Assembly: GCA_029972225.1 (NCBI GenBank)
Contig: CP124756.1
Span: 2,338,001-2,402,000, forward strand
DNA: 64,000 bases
Origin: Candidatus Thiothrix putei
Lineage (GTDB): Bacteria > Pseudomonadota > Gammaproteobacteria > Thiotrichales > Thiotrichaceae
Direction of reading: 5' to 3'
Below the pieces are notes generated by a model that ran no database searches, was not told the DNA's origin, and saw nothing but the letters and a program-made list of their open reading frames with translations. The position numbers were made by a program, and so were the translations under genes. Positions 10,305 through 19,955 of the stretch are shown in pieces (position 1 is the stretch's first letter; every line of letters begins with the position of its first letter).

Positions 10305-10682
10305 TTACTTCTGCACGGATACCGTCGCATTACCAACGCTGTTCGGGCTTTGATCACCCTTGCTGCTTTGTTCAACACGCTCTACCGCGACACCCGCGCC
10401 GACACTGTTCGGGCTTTGCTTGCCTTCACTGTGCTGGATGATGGCGGATTGTGGAGCAGCGGCCTGTTGCTGCACGATGCTTTTGGCAAAACCGCCGATA
10501 ACAATCAGCAACGCCAACACAAACACGAGATTCAAGCCTTTGTGAAACAGCCCTTCAGTGGCTTTGCCAGTCAGTTTTTCGGGTTTGAACAGCTTGACTA
10601 AGCCTGCCAGCGTAAATATGGCGAAACCAACCAATACCAAGGGGTCACTCAGGTGTTCGATCCAAGGGGTAATATCACTCAT
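10305..10682 (-). CDS. Small two-helix membrane protein with repeated QSPNSVG tail
   Basis: The ATG at 10682 gives 125 residues; longer in-frame starts would only add upstream sequence without support. Two membrane helices (about residues 14-31 and 50-66) form a hairpin, so both ends lie on the same side of the membrane. The tail carries the segment GKQSPNSVG and, about 20 residues later, GDQSPNSVG, followed by NATVSVQK. The next gene downstream encodes a TPR lipoprotein whose mature N-terminus has a similar SPN-x-V motif followed by GNVSI. The pairing suggests a joint membrane-attached assembly. The family was not recognised. Confidence 0.7.
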   Translation of the reverse strand: MSDITPWIEHLSDPLVLVGFAIFTLAGLVKLFKPEKLTGKATEGLFHKGLNLVFVLALLIVIGGFAKSIVQQQAAAPQSAIIQHSEGKQSPNSVGAGVAVERVEQSSKGDQSPNSVGNATVSVQK

Positions 10683-10766
10683 CGCAAGTCTCATCGGGTA
10701 GTGGGTTGCCCGAAAGTGTAGCAAGATACAAACGTAAGTTATAGCGATTTTCAAGCAGTTATTCGC

Positions 10767-10789
10767 AAGAAAAGCGGCATAGCCGCTTT
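10767..10789 (-). terminator. Candidate terminator downstream of apbC
   Basis: An 8-bp perfect stem (AAAGCGGC with GCCGCTTT) and a three-base loop are followed on the minus strand by a T-rich stretch (TCTTGC). It lies about 57 bases after the apbC stop, just beyond the right copy of the 50-bp inverted repeat. The U-tract is short, so efficiency is uncertain. Confidence 0.55.
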
Positions 10790-10795
10790 CTCTTA

Positions 10796-10845
10796 CTCCC
10801 CCTCTACCGCTTGGCGGGAGAGGGGGCTGGGGGGTGAGGGTCTTC
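10796..10845. repeat. 50-bp inverted repeat, right copy
   Basis: Reverse complement of 8251-8300 with 49 of 50 bases matching. It begins one base beyond the apbC stop codon. Together the two copies bracket a 2.5-kb segment that contains only the TPR lipoprotein and the small membrane protein. No target duplication was found next to either copy. Confidence 0.85.
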
Positions 10846-10846
10846 C

Positions 10847-11926
10847 CTACACGTTCATAATCTTAATCGTCGGGAACTTGGTGCTGTAATCCTTGGCTTT
10901 TTGCGCCAGACGCGCTGAAGCTTTACGGGAAATGTCTTTGTAGATTTGCGCCACAGTACCATCCGGGTCAGACACCACGGTAGGGTTGCCGTTGTCGACT
11001 TGCTCACGGATTTTGATGTCGAGTGGCAAGCCACCAAGGTAGTTCACGCCGTATTGTTCTGCCATGCGCTGACCGCCACCTTCGCCGAAGATGTGTTCAA
11101 CCGTGCCGCAGTTACTGCAAATGTGCATACTCATGTTTTCGACGATACCCAAGATAGGCACTTCGACTTTCTCAAACATTTTCAGCCCCTTACGCGCATC
11201 CAGCAAAGCAATGTCTTGCGGTGTGGTAACAATAATCGCACCGGAAACCGGGATTTTCTGGGAAAGCGTCAACTGGATGTCGCCTGTGCCGGGTGGTAAG
11301 TCGATTACGAGGTAATCCAAATCACCCCAGTTGGTGTCGCCGAGCAATTGTTCCAAGGCTTGTGTGACCATCGGGCCGCGCCAAATCATCGGAGTGTCTT
11401 CTTCGATCAGGAAACCAATCGACATGGCTTTAATGCCGTGGTTTTGCATCGGCTCTAAGCTTTTGCCATCGCTGGATTCCGGCTGCCCGCTAATGCCTAA
11501 CATACGCGGTTGGCTGGGGCCGTAAATGTCCGCATCCAACATACCAACGCTTGCGCCATCGGCTTTAAGTGCTAACGCAATGTTAACCGCTGTGGTAGAT
11601 TTTCCAACACCGCCTTTACCAGAGGCCACTGCGATAATGTTTTTGATACCGTCTTTGCGCTTCACACTTTTTTGCACGGCATGGGCAGCAACTTGGGTAG
11701 TCACGCTTACGTCAGCATCAGCAACACCCGCAGCAGCTAAGGCAGCTTTGATCTCGGCTGCCAGTTCATCGCGGTAGCCACCAGCAGGGTAGCCTTGCAC
11801 AACGCGCACGGCTACCTTGTCATTGTCGGTGGTGATGTCCTTCACTTGGTGCAGGCTCACGATGTCCTGATCCAGATAACGGTCTTTAATGCCTTTCAGT
11901 ACGGCTTCAACCTGTTCGCGTGTCAT
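10847..11926 (-). CDS. apbC: Iron-sulfur cluster carrier protein ApbC/Mrp
   Basis: A 359-residue Mrp/NBP35-type P-loop ATPase that carries and delivers Fe-S clusters. The start at 11926 (MTREQVEAVL) is preceded by AGGAG at good spacing; a longer frame to 12004 has no comparable signal. The N-terminal about 85 residues form the DUF59/MIP18-like domain. The deviant Walker A ASGKGGVGKST is near residues 101-111, the switch DADIYGPSQPRM near 131-142, and the cluster-binding CSNC near 271-274. It is transcribed toward the repeat-bracketed island and ends one base before the 10796-10845 repeat. Confidence 0.96.
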   Translation of the reverse strand: MTREQVEAVLKGIKDRYLDQDIVSLHQVKDITTDNDKVAVRVVQGYPAGGYRDELAAEIKAALAAAGVADADVSVTTQVAAHAVQKSVKRKDGIKNIIAVASGKGGVGKSTTAVNIALALKADGASVGMLDADIYGPSQPRMLGISGQPESSDGKSLEPMQNHGIKAMSIGFLIEEDTPMIWRGPMVTQALEQLLGDTNWGDLDYLVIDLPPGTGDIQLTLSQKIPVSGAIIVTTPQDIALLDARKGLKMFEKVEVPILGIVENMSMHICSNCGTVEHIFGEGGGQRMAEQYGVNYLGGLPLDIKIREQVDNGNPTVVSDPDGTVAQIYKDISRKASARLAQKAKDYSTKFPTIKIMNV

Positions 11927-12173
11927 GTTAGGGGAACTCCTCAAATGGGCTTGAAAACATGACCGGCATTCTACACTGTCTGATGCCAGACTCGAAATAA
12001 GCACCCATTCAGCGATGGGTATTACCTAGTGGGATACTCAAGAATGGATAGACCTTATTGACAAGGGTTTGAAACAGTTACCATAAAATCTATATAAATC
12101 TATTCAAACTTTATCATTTTGGTTAGGTTTATAAAAGCATAGTGCCGTTTATCCGTAAAAGATAGCAGCAAAA

Positions 12174-12205
12174 GCACGGATGACTAGACAACTATCACAC
12201 CGTGC
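12174..12205. other. Hairpin upstream of tnpB, possible left-end structure
   Basis: GCACGG at 12174-12179 pairs with CCGTGC at 12200-12205 around a 20-base loop, 15 bases before the tnpB start. IS200/IS605-type elements carry subterminal hairpins, so this could belong to the left end, but the exact left boundary could not be fixed. The rest of 11927-12220 is AT-rich; the only other structure seen is a short CCCAT/ATGGG hairpin at about 12005-12020. Confidence 0.35.
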
Positions 12206-12220
12206 TGCATTCTGTTTGCC

Positions 12221-13429
12221 ATGATCATCAGCCACAAAATCCGCCTTGACCCCAACCATAAGCAAGCGACGTACTTGGCGAAAGCCGCAGGCACAGCACG
12301 GTTCGCCTACAACTGGGCGTTGGCAGAATGGCAAACCCAATACGCCGCATGGAAAGACGACAACACCCAGCCAAAACCCAACCAAATGGGCTTGCGCCGC
12401 CAATTGAACGCCATCAAACGCGAACAATTCCCCTGGATGCTGGAAGTCACCAAAAATGCCCCGCAAATGGCAATTATCCAACTCGGTGCAGCTTTCAAGA
12501 ACTTCTTTGCGGGACGCACCCAGTACCCGCAATTCAAAAAGAAAGGCAAAAGCCGCGACAGTTTCACCCTCACCAACGACCAGTTCAGCCTTGACGGTTG
12601 CCGCATCCGCATTCCCAACCTTGGGTTAGTACGGATGCGGGAAACGTTACGCTTTTCCGGTAAAATTCTCTCTGCCACGATTTCCCGCACCGCTGATCAG
12701 TGGTTCGCCAGCATCACCGTGGATACCGACCAACATCATCTCCCGCCTGCCAAAAACCAAGGCACGGTAGGGGTGGATTTGGGCGTATCTGCACTGGCAA
12801 CCCTATCAACGGGGGAAAAAGTGGTTGGGGCAAAGCCGCATAAAGCCTTGCTTTCCCGCCTAAAACGGCTCTCGCGCAGCCTGTCCCGCAAGGTCAAAGG
12901 CAGTGCCAACCGTCACAAGGCGAAGCAGAAGCTGGCAACACTTCACGCACGTATTGCCAACATTCGCCAAGACAGTTTGCACCAGTTCACCACGGATTTG
13001 ACCCGCCGTTTTCACACCATCGGCATTGAAAACTTGAACGTATCGGGCATGGTGAAAAATCGCCATTTATCCCGTGCCATCAGTGATATGGGGTTTTTCG
13101 AGTTTCGGCGGCAACTGGAATACAAGGCGGAAATGCGGGGTGCGGTGGTCGTGGTGGCTGATCGGTTTTTTGCCTCCAGCAAAACCTGTTCTGCTGCTGG
13201 CTGTGGGCATAAAGTGGAGAAGCTGCCACTGTCGGTACGTGAATGGACTTGCCCCGTTTGCGGTGCAGTCCATGACCGTGACGTAAATGCCGCCAAGAAT
13301 TTAGAAGAATACGCCGTGAGTTACACGGTGTCTGCCTGTGGAGGGGAAGGCTCTGGTCTTGGGCGCAAGCCGAAGACGAAACCAGCCCCCGTGAAGCAGG
13401 AATTCAACACCATGACTACTTTTAGTTAG
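12221..13429 (+). CDS. tnpB: RNA-guided endonuclease TnpB (IS200/IS605 type)
   Basis: A 402-residue TnpB/OrfB protein. The N-terminal helix-turn-helix domain begins KIRLDPNHKQATYLAKAAGT. The RuvC-like catalytic residues are visible in VGVDLGVSALATLS (Asp), IGIENLNVSGM (Glu) and HDRDVNAAKNL (Asp). A zinc finger uses CSAAGC and CPVC. No tnpA (Y1 transposase) lies next to it, so it is an IS1341-type solitary gene. TnpB proteins are nucleases guided by RNA from the element's right end. The C-terminal KQEFN is encoded by the probable transposon end and the last six residues by flanking host DNA. Confidence 0.92.
   Translation: MIISHKIRLDPNHKQATYLAKAAGTARFAYNWALAEWQTQYAAWKDDNTQPKPNQMGLRRQLNAIKREQFPWMLEVTKNAPQMAIIQLGAAFKNFFAGRTQYPQFKKKGKSRDSFTLTNDQFSLDGCRIRIPNLGLVRMRETLRFSGKILSATISRTADQWFASITVDTDQHHLPPAKNQGTVGVDLGVSALATLSTGEKVVGAKPHKALLSRLKRLSRSLSRKVKGSANRHKAKQKLATLHARIANIRQDSLHQFTTDLTRRFHTIGIENLNVSGMVKNRHLSRAISDMGFFEFRRQLEYKAEMRGAVVVVADRFFASSKTCSAAGCGHKVEKLPLSVREWTCPVCGAVHDRDVNAAKNLEEYAVSYTVSACGGEGSGLGRKPKTKPAPVKQEFNTMTTFS
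13300..13428 (+). ncRNA. Probable omega-RNA (reRNA) region of the TnpB element
   Basis: In TnpB systems the guide RNA scaffold comes from the 3' end of tnpB and runs across the right transposon end into flanking DNA, whose first 15-20 bases act as guide. Here the typical right-end sequence GAAGCAGGAATTCAAC ends at about 13408, within the last codons of tnpB. The guide would then start ACCATGACTACTTTTAG. The upstream boundary is a rough estimate. Placement rests on analogy with ISDra2 TnpB, not on a model search. Confidence 0.4.
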
Positions 13430-13513
13430 CTATAGGTAGATTTGGGTAGGTTTGAAATAACGGATAACTACAATGTGTGAAGTTGTGTAGAATAACCTCT
13501 TTCGCCCTACAGG

Positions 13514-13981
13514 ATGCCCATTATGGTTTGGAAACCCCGCGTCACCGTCGCCAGTGTCATTGAACATGAAAACCGCTTTTTGATGGTGGAAGAAATGCAC
13601 TTTGGGCAACTTACCATCAATCAACCTGCCGGACACATGGAACACGGTGAAAGCCTACTGGATGCAGTACGTCGTGAAACGCTGGAAGAAACCGGCTGGA
13701 TGTTTGAACCAACTGCCCTACTCGGTATTTTCCACATGCACCGTGATGACCCTGACCGGGTGTACTTGCGTTTTACCTTCACTGGTACGCTGCTCGAACC
13801 TGTCCCTGGCTACCAAATAGATTCAGATATTACGGCAGTACACTTCCTGACCCGCGAACAAATTCGTAACCAGCAACCACGCATTTGGCGCAGTGATTTG
13901 GTCGGGCGTTCACTCGACATGTACGAATCTGGTGTACGCCATTCCCTCGACAGCCTGCAATACTTCGTTGCCAATGACTAA
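13514..13981 (+). CDS. nudJ: NUDIX hydrolase, NudJ type
   Basis: A 155-residue NUDIX protein. The Nudix box is complete at about residues 38-60, with GHMEHGE, then RE, then LEETGW, giving the Mg-binding REUxEExGU helix. The position immediately upstream of mnmA matches nudJ (YmfB) in E. coli, where the enzyme hydrolyses nucleoside triphosphates, diphosphates and thiamine pyrophosphate-type substrates. The coding end overlaps the mnmA start by eight bases, so the two genes are cotranslated. The exact substrate cannot be read from sequence. Confidence 0.88.
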   Translation: MPIMVWKPRVTVASVIEHENRFLMVEEMHFGQLTINQPAGHMEHGESLLDAVRRETLEETGWMFEPTALLGIFHMHRDDPDRVYLRFTFTGTLLEPVPGYQIDSDITAVHFLTREQIRNQQPRIWRSDLVGRSLDMYESGVRHSLDSLQYFVAND

Positions 13982-15095
13982 CACACGCACCAAAAAAGTC
14001 ATTGTTGGCATGTCTGGCGGTGTAGACTCCTCCGTTGCGGCCTTGTTACTGCTCGAACAAGGCTATCAAGTCGAAGGCTTGTTCATGAAAAACTGGGAAG
14101 AGGACGATACCGAAGACTATTGCTCCGCTGCGGTTGACCTTGCAGATGCACAAGCTGTTGCCGACCAATTAGGCATTACCCTGCACACCCGCAATTTCGC
14201 CAGCGAATACTGGGAGCGCGTGTTCACTTACTTTTTAGAGGAATACCGAGCTGGACGCACACCCAACCCCGACATCATGTGCAACAAGGAAATCAAATTC
14301 AAAGCCTTCCTTGAATTAGCATTGGAACTGGGTGCAGACTATATCGCTACCGGGCATTACGCCCGCATTGCACGTGACTCCGGCGGCACAGTGCGGATGC
14401 TCAAAGGCGTGGATAACAACAAAGATCAAACCTATTTCCTCTACACCCTGCAACAGCACCAACTACAACGCAGTTTGTTCCCTGTGGGTGAATTGGAAAA
14501 AAGCAAAGTCCGCGCCTTAGCCGTAACCGCCGGATTCACCACTGCCCGCAAAAAAGACAGCACGGGTATTTGTTTTATTGGTGAACGTAAATTCCGCGAT
14601 TTCCTGCAACGCTTTTTGCCTGCTCAACCCGGTAACATTGTTACTCCCGCCGGTGAAATCATCGGTAAACACCACGGCTTAATGTATTACACCCTTGGAC
14701 AACGCCAAGGTTTAGGTATTGGCGGACGTAAAGATGCCGATGAATCCCCGTGGTTCGTTGTCGATAAAGACATCGCAAATAATCACCTGATTGTCACTCA
14801 AGGCCACCAACACGCATTGCTAATGAAACATTTCTTGTTAGCTTCACAACTGCATTGGGTTTCTGGTCAAGCATTAGCCCAACAGTTTGAATGCAAAGCA
14901 AAAATTCGTTATCGCCAGACTGAAGAAACCTGTCAGGTCAGCCTACAGACAGATGGCAATTGCGCCGTTTGTTTCCCCAACGCACAACGTGCCATTACTC
15001 CCGGACAATCCATTGTGTTTTATCAAGACGATACCTGTTTAGGCGGCGGCATCATTGATGCAATGTCAACAAATTGTCCTAATCCTTCAAGCTAA
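13974..15095 (+). CDS. mnmA: tRNA 2-thiouridylase MnmA
   Basis: MnmA puts sulfur on the wobble uridine (s2U34) of Lys, Glu and Gln tRNAs using ATP and a persulfide relay. The ATG at 13974 gives 373 residues, standard for the family. The PP-loop SGGVDSS lies at residues 14-20. Cys103 (in [12 protein letters not shown]) and Cys200 (in [12 protein letters not shown]) are the two catalytic cysteines. The start overlaps the end of nudJ, and hflD follows 65 bases downstream, the same order as in E. coli. Confidence 0.97.
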   Translation: MTNTRTKKVIVGMSGGVDSSVAALLLLEQGYQVEGLFMKNWEEDDTEDYCSAAVDLADAQAVADQLGITLHTRNFASEYWERVFTYFLEEYRAGRTPNPDIMCNKEIKFKAFLELALELGADYIATGHYARIARDSGGTVRMLKGVDNNKDQTYFLYTLQQHQLQRSLFPVGELEKSKVRALAVTAGFTTARKKDSTGICFIGERKFRDFLQRFLPAQPGNIVTPAGEIIGKHHGLMYYTLGQRQGLGIGGRKDADESPWFVVDKDIANNHLIVTQGHQHALLMKHFLLASQLHWVSGQALAQQFECKAKIRYRQTEETCQVSLQTDGNCAVCFPNAQRAITPGQSIVFYQDDTCLGGGIIDAMSTNCPNPSS

Positions 15096-15160
15096 CTTGA
15101 ATTATTGACGTAAACCCTTATTCTCTCAACACATACCAGAAACGGACACGATAAAAACCT

Positions 15161-15796
15161 GTGGAAGCCAATAACCGTAACCGAACCATTGCCCTTGCCG
15201 CGCTCTTCCAGTGTGTAGAAGGTGTCACTCAAATCGCCGCTCGTGGCAATGTCGATAGCGAATTATTTGAGTCCTGTATTAACAGCATGTTGACCGAAGA
15301 CGACTCATCTCCCGAAGCTCTTTATGGTGGTATAGATACACTCAGAACGGGCTTTCGCGTATTAATGTACCAATTGGGTGCTGGCACTATGAACCCCGAT
15401 GGCAAACCCAAAGATATCGAGGCTACCCGTTATGCGGTTAACCTGCTGTATCTGGAGAAGAAACTTGCCAATGACCCCGATATGTTTCAAGCATTATTAA
15501 AGAACATCGAAAACGCCCAACAACAACTCGACTTTTTTGCCATGACTCACCCCAATATGATTGCGCGACTGGCTGAAATATATAGCAATACCGTCAGCAA
15601 ACTGGGGCCGCGTATTATGATCAAAGGCGACCAAAATCACCTTGCCAACCCTGAGAATGCTGCCAAAATTCGCGCATTATTACTGGCTGGCATACGTGCA
15701 GCCTTATTGTGGCGACAAGCCGGAGGTAGCCGTTGGAAGCTCATTTTCTCACGTGGGGCAATGCAAAAAGAGGCTCAACGCTTGCTGAAAAGCTAA
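15161..15796 (+). CDS. hflD: High frequency lysogenization protein HflD homologue
   Basis: A 211-residue, mostly helical protein starting at GTG. HflD is a membrane-associated protein that in E. coli influences lambda lysogeny by binding CII. The match is by overall sequence (the N-terminal [20 protein letters not shown] and the [10 protein letters not shown] segment) and by position after mnmA. Its usual neighbour purB is not here; instead the gene converges on pyrF and overlaps its stop by four bases. The cellular role in this organism is unknown. Confidence 0.88.
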   Translation: MEANNRNRTIALAALFQCVEGVTQIAARGNVDSELFESCINSMLTEDDSSPEALYGGIDTLRTGFRVLMYQLGAGTMNPDGKPKDIEATRYAVNLLYLEKKLANDPDMFQALLKNIENAQQQLDFFAMTHPNMIARLAEIYSNTVSKLGPRIMIKGDQNHLANPENAAKIRALLLAGIRAALLWRQAGGSRWKLIFSRGAMQKEAQRLLKS

Positions 15797-16482
15797 GACA
15801 TATCTTGATTAATTTGTGCAATCACGGCCTGCGGATCAGCCGCCTGCGTAATTGGCCTGCCAACCACCACATAACTCACTCCTGCTTGTTGTGCCTGTGC
15901 AGACGTCATGACCCGTGATTGATCACCCAGCTCACTACCTGCTGGGCGAATACCAGGCGTTACCAGCAAGAAATCCTCCCCTAACACTTGCCGTAACATG
16001 ACTGCTTCCTGCGCAGAACACACCACTCCATCCAACCCACTGCTTGCGGCAAGTTGTGCTAAATGTTGCACTTGTTGTGCAGGATCGGCAATGACCCCCG
16101 TACTCGCCAATTGCACTTTATCCATTGACGTTAACACCGTGACTGCAATTAACTTGGGTGGATTTTCAATACACTGTAATGCTTCTCGTGCTGCTTGCAT
16201 CATTTTTGCACCACCTGATGCATGAACATTGATCATCCACACGCCCAAAGCTGCGGCTGCTTTACACGCTGATGCTACGGTATTGGGAATATCGTGGAAT
16301 TTCAGATCCAGAAACACATCAAAGCCACGCGCTGTTAATTGACGTATAAACTCAGGGCCAGCAGCAACAAATAATTCAAAGCCGACTTTAAGCTTACATT
16401 GTGCAGGGGTGAGAGCGGCAACAAACGCCAGTGCTTGTTCCGCAGTGGCAAAATCGAGGGCAATAATCAAACGGCTAGACAT
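15793..16482 (-). CDS. pyrF: Orotidine 5'-phosphate decarboxylase
   Basis: PyrF makes UMP from OMP, the last step of de novo pyrimidine synthesis. The 229-residue protein has the catalytic Asp59-Lys61-Asp64 array in [10 protein letters not shown], an N-terminal LIIALDFAT strand, and phosphate-binding VTPGIRPAG and VVVGRPIT segments near the C-terminus. It lies 17 bases downstream of lapB on the same strand, the lapB-pyrF order seen in enterobacteria. The 3' end overlaps hflD by four bases. Confidence 0.97.
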   Translation of the reverse strand: MSSRLIIALDFATAEQALAFVAALTPAQCKLKVGFELFVAAGPEFIRQLTARGFDVFLDLKFHDIPNTVASACKAAAALGVWMINVHASGGAKMMQAAREALQCIENPPKLIAVTVLTSMDKVQLASTGVIADPAQQVQHLAQLAASSGLDGVVCSAQEAVMLRQVLGEDFLLVTPGIRPAGSELGDQSRVMTSAQAQQAGVSYVVVGRPITQAADPQAVIAQINQDMS

Positions 16483-16499
16483 ATGATATTCCTTACAAA

Positions 16500-17648
16500 T
16501 TAAACGTTACTGACCGTATCCCACTGGTGACAAGCAGGACAGCGCCACAAATAGCCATGCATTTTATACCCACACTGGGCGCACTGGAAATCTGGTTGGC
16601 TGGCAGACAAACGTTGCAAGGCGATTTGTAGTTGGGCAATATCACAGACTTTTTCTTCCTGCCACAATGATGACAAGACTTCTGTCGAATGCACTACGGT
16701 GTTCAAACTAGGTTTGCCTTTAGTTAAGTATTCTTCAACCTGAGTACGCATTTCCGGTAACTTACCCAATTTACGTGCCAATTGCAGTAAGTAACCAAAT
16801 AACTTCGTATCTTGGGTTTTCGCAAACGTTTGTTGAATGAAGCTACGCAGACTTTCAAGCTCATCTTTTTGATTAAAATTATTCACTAACTGATTGAATA
16901 AAACACCAATCAGACGCGTATCTTTCTCAATCGCCTGGTGATAAATACCCAAAGCCTCTTCGCGCTGATTACGGGCATACGCTAAATCACCTTTCAACAC
17001 CAAAACGCGGGCAGAGACTGGGTAGACTTTAGCAGCTTTTTTGATGGTTTCTTCTGCACGAAACAAATTTTGCTTTTGCAGCTCCTGTGCAGCTATTTCA
17101 CAGTAGTAGTGCGCAATCAAACGACTATGATCAAGTTTGCTACGCTGCTGTGCTAACTGTGCAATCTCAATTGCTTTATCCCACTCATGCAATTGTTCAT
17201 AAATATTACGTAATGGCTCACACGCATCAGCATGTTTCGGGTCATCTTTGAGTAATTCGCTAAATACGCTTTCGGCACGATCCAATAAACCAGCCGCGAA
17301 AAAATCCTCTCCGAGCGCCAACATGGCAGAGATACGTTGCGCTTTACTGAGATCGGAACGGGCAACCAAGTTCTGATGTATACGCAACGCACGGTTTATT
17401 TCGCCTCGATTGCGAAATAGGTTACCTAATAATAAAAAGGTATTAGCTGTGTGCTCATCAACTTCGGCATAATTGAGAAACACATCCAGTGCTTTATCAG
17501 GTTCTTCACTCAATAGGTAATTAATGCCTTGCACAAAACGCTGCGGAACATCCTTACGTTGCTCTTCGCGCTCTTTGTAACGCTTACGCGCCGCGTGCCA
17601 ACCGGAATAAAATGCGATGGGCAATAATAAAAATAGAATTTCTTGCAT
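16500..17648 (-). CDS. lapB: Lipopolysaccharide assembly protein LapB (YciM)
   Basis: A 382-residue inner-membrane protein with one N-terminal helix (about residues 2-17), cytosolic TPR units through about residue 340, and a C-terminal rubredoxin-like metal knuckle with CAQCG and CPACH. LapB helps FtsH degrade LpxC and so sets the rate of LPS synthesis. It lies between pyrF and ihfB; a terminator at 17663-17685 separates it from ihfB. In E. coli lapA (a small membrane protein) precedes lapB; no lapA is visible here. Confidence 0.95.
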   Translation of the reverse strand: MQEILFLLLPIAFYSGWHAARKRYKEREEQRKDVPQRFVQGINYLLSEEPDKALDVFLNYAEVDEHTANTFLLLGNLFRNRGEINRALRIHQNLVARSDLSKAQRISAMLALGEDFFAAGLLDRAESVFSELLKDDPKHADACEPLRNIYEQLHEWDKAIEIAQLAQQRSKLDHSRLIAHYYCEIAAQELQKQNLFRAEETIKKAAKVYPVSARVLVLKGDLAYARNQREEALGIYHQAIEKDTRLIGVLFNQLVNNFNQKDELESLRSFIQQTFAKTQDTKLFGYLLQLARKLGKLPEMRTQVEEYLTKGKPSLNTVVHSTEVLSSLWQEEKVCDIAQLQIALQRLSASQPDFQCAQCGYKMHGYLWRCPACHQWDTVSNV

Positions 17649-17662
17649 AATGCCTTAGACGT

Positions 17663-17685
17663 AAAAAAGGAGGCTTAGTGCCTCC
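17663..17685 (-). terminator. Rho-independent terminator of ihfB
   Basis: A perfect six-base GC-rich stem (GGAGGC with GCCTCC), a five-base loop and a run of six T on the minus strand, 32 bases after the ihfB stop. It ends 15 bases before the lapB ATG, so lapB needs its own promoter or read-through. Confidence 0.85.
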
Positions 17686-17716
17686 CCTTTCATAATTACA
17701 CACGATAACAAGCTTG

Positions 17717-18022
17717 TTAATCCTGAATGGGATGAGTAGCACGCGATTCATTCACGCGCTCACGCAATTCCTTACCCGGTTTAAAATGAGGCACATGTTT
17801 CGGTGGTAAAGCGACCTGATCACCCGTTTTAGGGTTGCGACCTTTACGCGCCGCACGATGATGCAGGGAAAAACTGCCAAAGCCCCGGACTTCAATACGC
17901 CCACCACTAGACAGTGATTCGCTCATTTTGTCGAGCAACAGTTTAACGGACGATTCAACGTCGCGACTGCTCAGATGGCTTTGTTTACGTGACAGAATAT
18001 CAATGATTTCAGATTTGGTCAT
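17717..18022 (-). CDS. ihfB: Integration host factor subunit beta
   Basis: A 101-residue HU/IHF-family DNA-bending protein. The start at 18022 ([10 protein letters not shown]) follows AGGAGTG at good spacing; a longer frame to 18112 would add 30 unrelated residues. The DNA-binding arm shows [10 protein letters not shown] and the proline-containing tip expected for IHF. The C-terminal helix [14 protein letters not shown] is standard. Gene order rpsA-ihfB is conserved in gammaproteobacteria. A terminator follows. Confidence 0.96.
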   Translation of the reverse strand: MTKSEIIDILSRKQSHLSSRDVESSVKLLLDKMSESLSSGGRIEVRGFGSFSLHHRAARKGRNPKTGDQVALPPKHVPHFKPGKELRERVNESRATHPIQD

Positions 18023-18090
18023 CCATTCCACTCCTGAACAAACGACGGGGTTGTCATGATCGTTGTTGCAGCTTTCTAGTCTTGGAAAAC

Positions 18091-18140
18091 GGTGCAGATC
18101 GTGTATCTGCACCGCCTGAACTATAGGTCATCCCTGACCT
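18091..18140 (-). promoter_or_regulatory. Two hairpins between rpsA and ihfB
   Basis: A perfect nine-base stem (GGTGCAGAT with ATCTGCACC, loop of five) at 18091-18113 and a six-base stem (AGGTCA with TGACCT) at 18125-18140 lie between the rpsA stop and the ihfB start. Neither has a U-tract, so they are not plain terminators. They may protect or process the rpsA message or control read-through into ihfB. Confidence 0.45.
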
Positions 18141-18163
18141 GCGTGCCATCCTGATGGTGAAAC

Positions 18164-19831
18164 TTATTCGCCCATCTGTTCCTTGAAGATGTCACCCAGT
18201 GACGTGCCTGCACCGGAAGAACGCCCGGTGTATTCACGCATTACCCGCGCCTCATCTTCATCATCCTTGGCCTTGATCGACAGGTTGATGGAACGCGTCT
18301 TGCGGTCAACGCCCATGAATTTCGCTTCAACGGTGTCGCCTTCTTTCAGCAAGGTGCGAGCATCTTCAATCCGGTCGCGTGACAGTTCGGAAGCACGTAA
18401 AATGCCTTCGATGCCTTCACCCAAGTCGATTTTCGCGGCTTTAGGGGTGACTTCAACCACAGTGCCTTTCACGACGCTGCCTTTAGAATGGGCGGCCACG
18501 AAGTTGGAGAACGGGTCTTGTTCCATCTGCTTGATGCCGAGGGAAATGCGTTCACGTTCTGGATCAACGGCCAATACAACCGCTTCCACTTCGTCGCCTT
18601 TCTTGTAGCTGCGCACGGCTTCTTCGCCGGGAACGTTCCAAGAAATGTCAGACAAGTGAACCAGACCGTCAATACCGCCATCCAAACCGATGAAGATACC
18701 GAAGTCAGTGATGGACTTGATCTTACCGGAAACGCGGTCGCCCTTGTTGCGAGTACCCGCGAATTCATCCCAAGGGTTAGCTTGGCATTGCTTCATACCC
18801 AGAGAGATGCGGCGGCGTTCTGCGTCGATGTCGAGGATCATGACTTCAACTTCGTCACCCAAAGTTACAACCTTCGCTGGGTTAACGTTCTTGTTAGTCC
18901 AATCCATTTCGGAAACGTGAACCAAACCTTCAACACCGTCTTCGATTTCCACGAAGCAGCCGTAGTCGGTCAGGTTGCTGACCTTACCAAAGATGCGCGT
19001 GCCGGATGGGTAACGACGTACCAGATCTTGCCATGGATCTTCACCCAATTGCTTCAGACCCAGTGATACGCGGTTCTTATCGCGGTCGAACTTGAGGACT
19101 TTAACGTCGATTTCGTCACCGATGTTAACCACTTCAGAAGGATGTTTGACACGCTTCCAAGCCATATCGGTGATGTGCAACAGGCCGTCGATGCCACCGA
19201 GGTCGAGGAATGCACCGTAATCGGTGAGGTTCTTGACCACGCCTTTGATGACTTGACCTTCTTGCAGGTTTTCCATCAGCGCGTCGCGTTCTGCACTGTA
19301 TTCTTCTTCAACGACTGCACGGCGTGACACCACGACGTTATTGCGCTTCTGATCCAGCTTGATGAGCTTGAATTCCAGTTCCTTGTTTTCCAAGTAGGAA
19401 GTATCGCGGACTGGACGGACATCCACCAGTGAACCCGGCAAGAACGCACGGATGTCACCCAACTCAACCACGAAACCACCCTTAACTTTGCCGGTGATGA
19501 TACCGGTGATGATTTCTTCGTTGGTGAAGGCTTCTTCCAGAATTTCCCAAGCACGCAGGCGGCGAGCTTTTTCACGGGAAAGGCGCGTCTCACCGAAACC
19601 ATCTTCGACGGTATCCAGTGCTACTTCAACCAAATCACCGACTTTAACGTTGATTTCGCCGCGTTCATTTTTGAACTGTTCAGCAGGGATAACACCTTCG
19701 GATTTCAGGCCAGCACTAACGATAATGAAATCGGAGCGGACTTCGAGAACTGTTGCATTCAGCAGAGCGCCGGGCTGCATTTGGGTGTAGGAAAGGCTCT
19801 CTTCAAACAGTTCAGCAAAACTTTCAGTCAT
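18164..19831 (-). CDS. rpsA: 30S ribosomal protein S1
   Basis: A 555-residue protein with six S1 (OB-fold) RNA-binding domains, the standard proteobacterial arrangement. Domain-start patterns such as [40 protein letters not shown] and [20 protein letters not shown] are visible. The first two domains bind the ribosome (via S2) and the last four bind mRNA, recruiting structured or weak-SD messages. It lies between cmk and ihfB, as in E. coli; a terminator precedes it at 19899-19925, so transcription starts in the 19832-19898 gap. Confidence 0.98.
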   Translation of the reverse strand: MTESFAELFEESLSYTQMQPGALLNATVLEVRSDFIIVSAGLKSEGVIPAEQFKNERGEINVKVGDLVEVALDTVEDGFGETRLSREKARRLRAWEILEEAFTNEEIITGIITGKVKGGFVVELGDIRAFLPGSLVDVRPVRDTSYLENKELEFKLIKLDQKRNNVVVSRRAVVEEEYSAERDALMENLQEGQVIKGVVKNLTDYGAFLDLGGIDGLLHITDMAWKRVKHPSEVVNIGDEIDVKVLKFDRDKNRVSLGLKQLGEDPWQDLVRRYPSGTRIFGKVSNLTDYGCFVEIEDGVEGLVHVSEMDWTNKNVNPAKVVTLGDEVEVMILDIDAERRRISLGMKQCQANPWDEFAGTRNKGDRVSGKIKSITDFGIFIGLDGGIDGLVHLSDISWNVPGEEAVRSYKKGDEVEAVVLAVDPERERISLGIKQMEQDPFSNFVAAHSKGSVVKGTVVEVTPKAAKIDLGEGIEGILRASELSRDRIEDARTLLKEGDTVEAKFMGVDRKTRSINLSIKAKDDEDEARVMREYTGRSSGAGTSLGDIFKEQMGE

Positions 19832-19898
19832 GAATAAAAATACCTGTTAATAAAATGATTTATCGTCACTCGCATCCTGCATTGACGGGTTAAAACGC

Positions 19899-19925
19899 AA
19901 AAAGCCCAGACTTCCTGTCAGGGCT
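19899..19925 (-). terminator. Rho-independent terminator after cmk
   Basis: On the minus strand AGCCCTGAC pairs with GTCTGGGCT with one mismatch, loop AGGAA, followed by five T. It lies 31 bases after the cmk stop and ends the aroA-cmk transcript before rpsA. Confidence 0.8.
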
Positions 19926-19955
19926 CCCTAGAAAATACGGTATCCAATGAAATGC

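Noticed and set aside
13436..13460. Similar TAGGTTT words on both sides of tnpB (12123 and 13444) as possible target duplications
   Set aside because: IS200/IS605-type elements do not duplicate their target, and the words are short and common in AT-rich DNA.
18488..19066. Plus-strand open frame opposite rpsA
   Set aside because: Shadow frame of the strongly biased S1 coding sequence; the minus-strand gene is certain.
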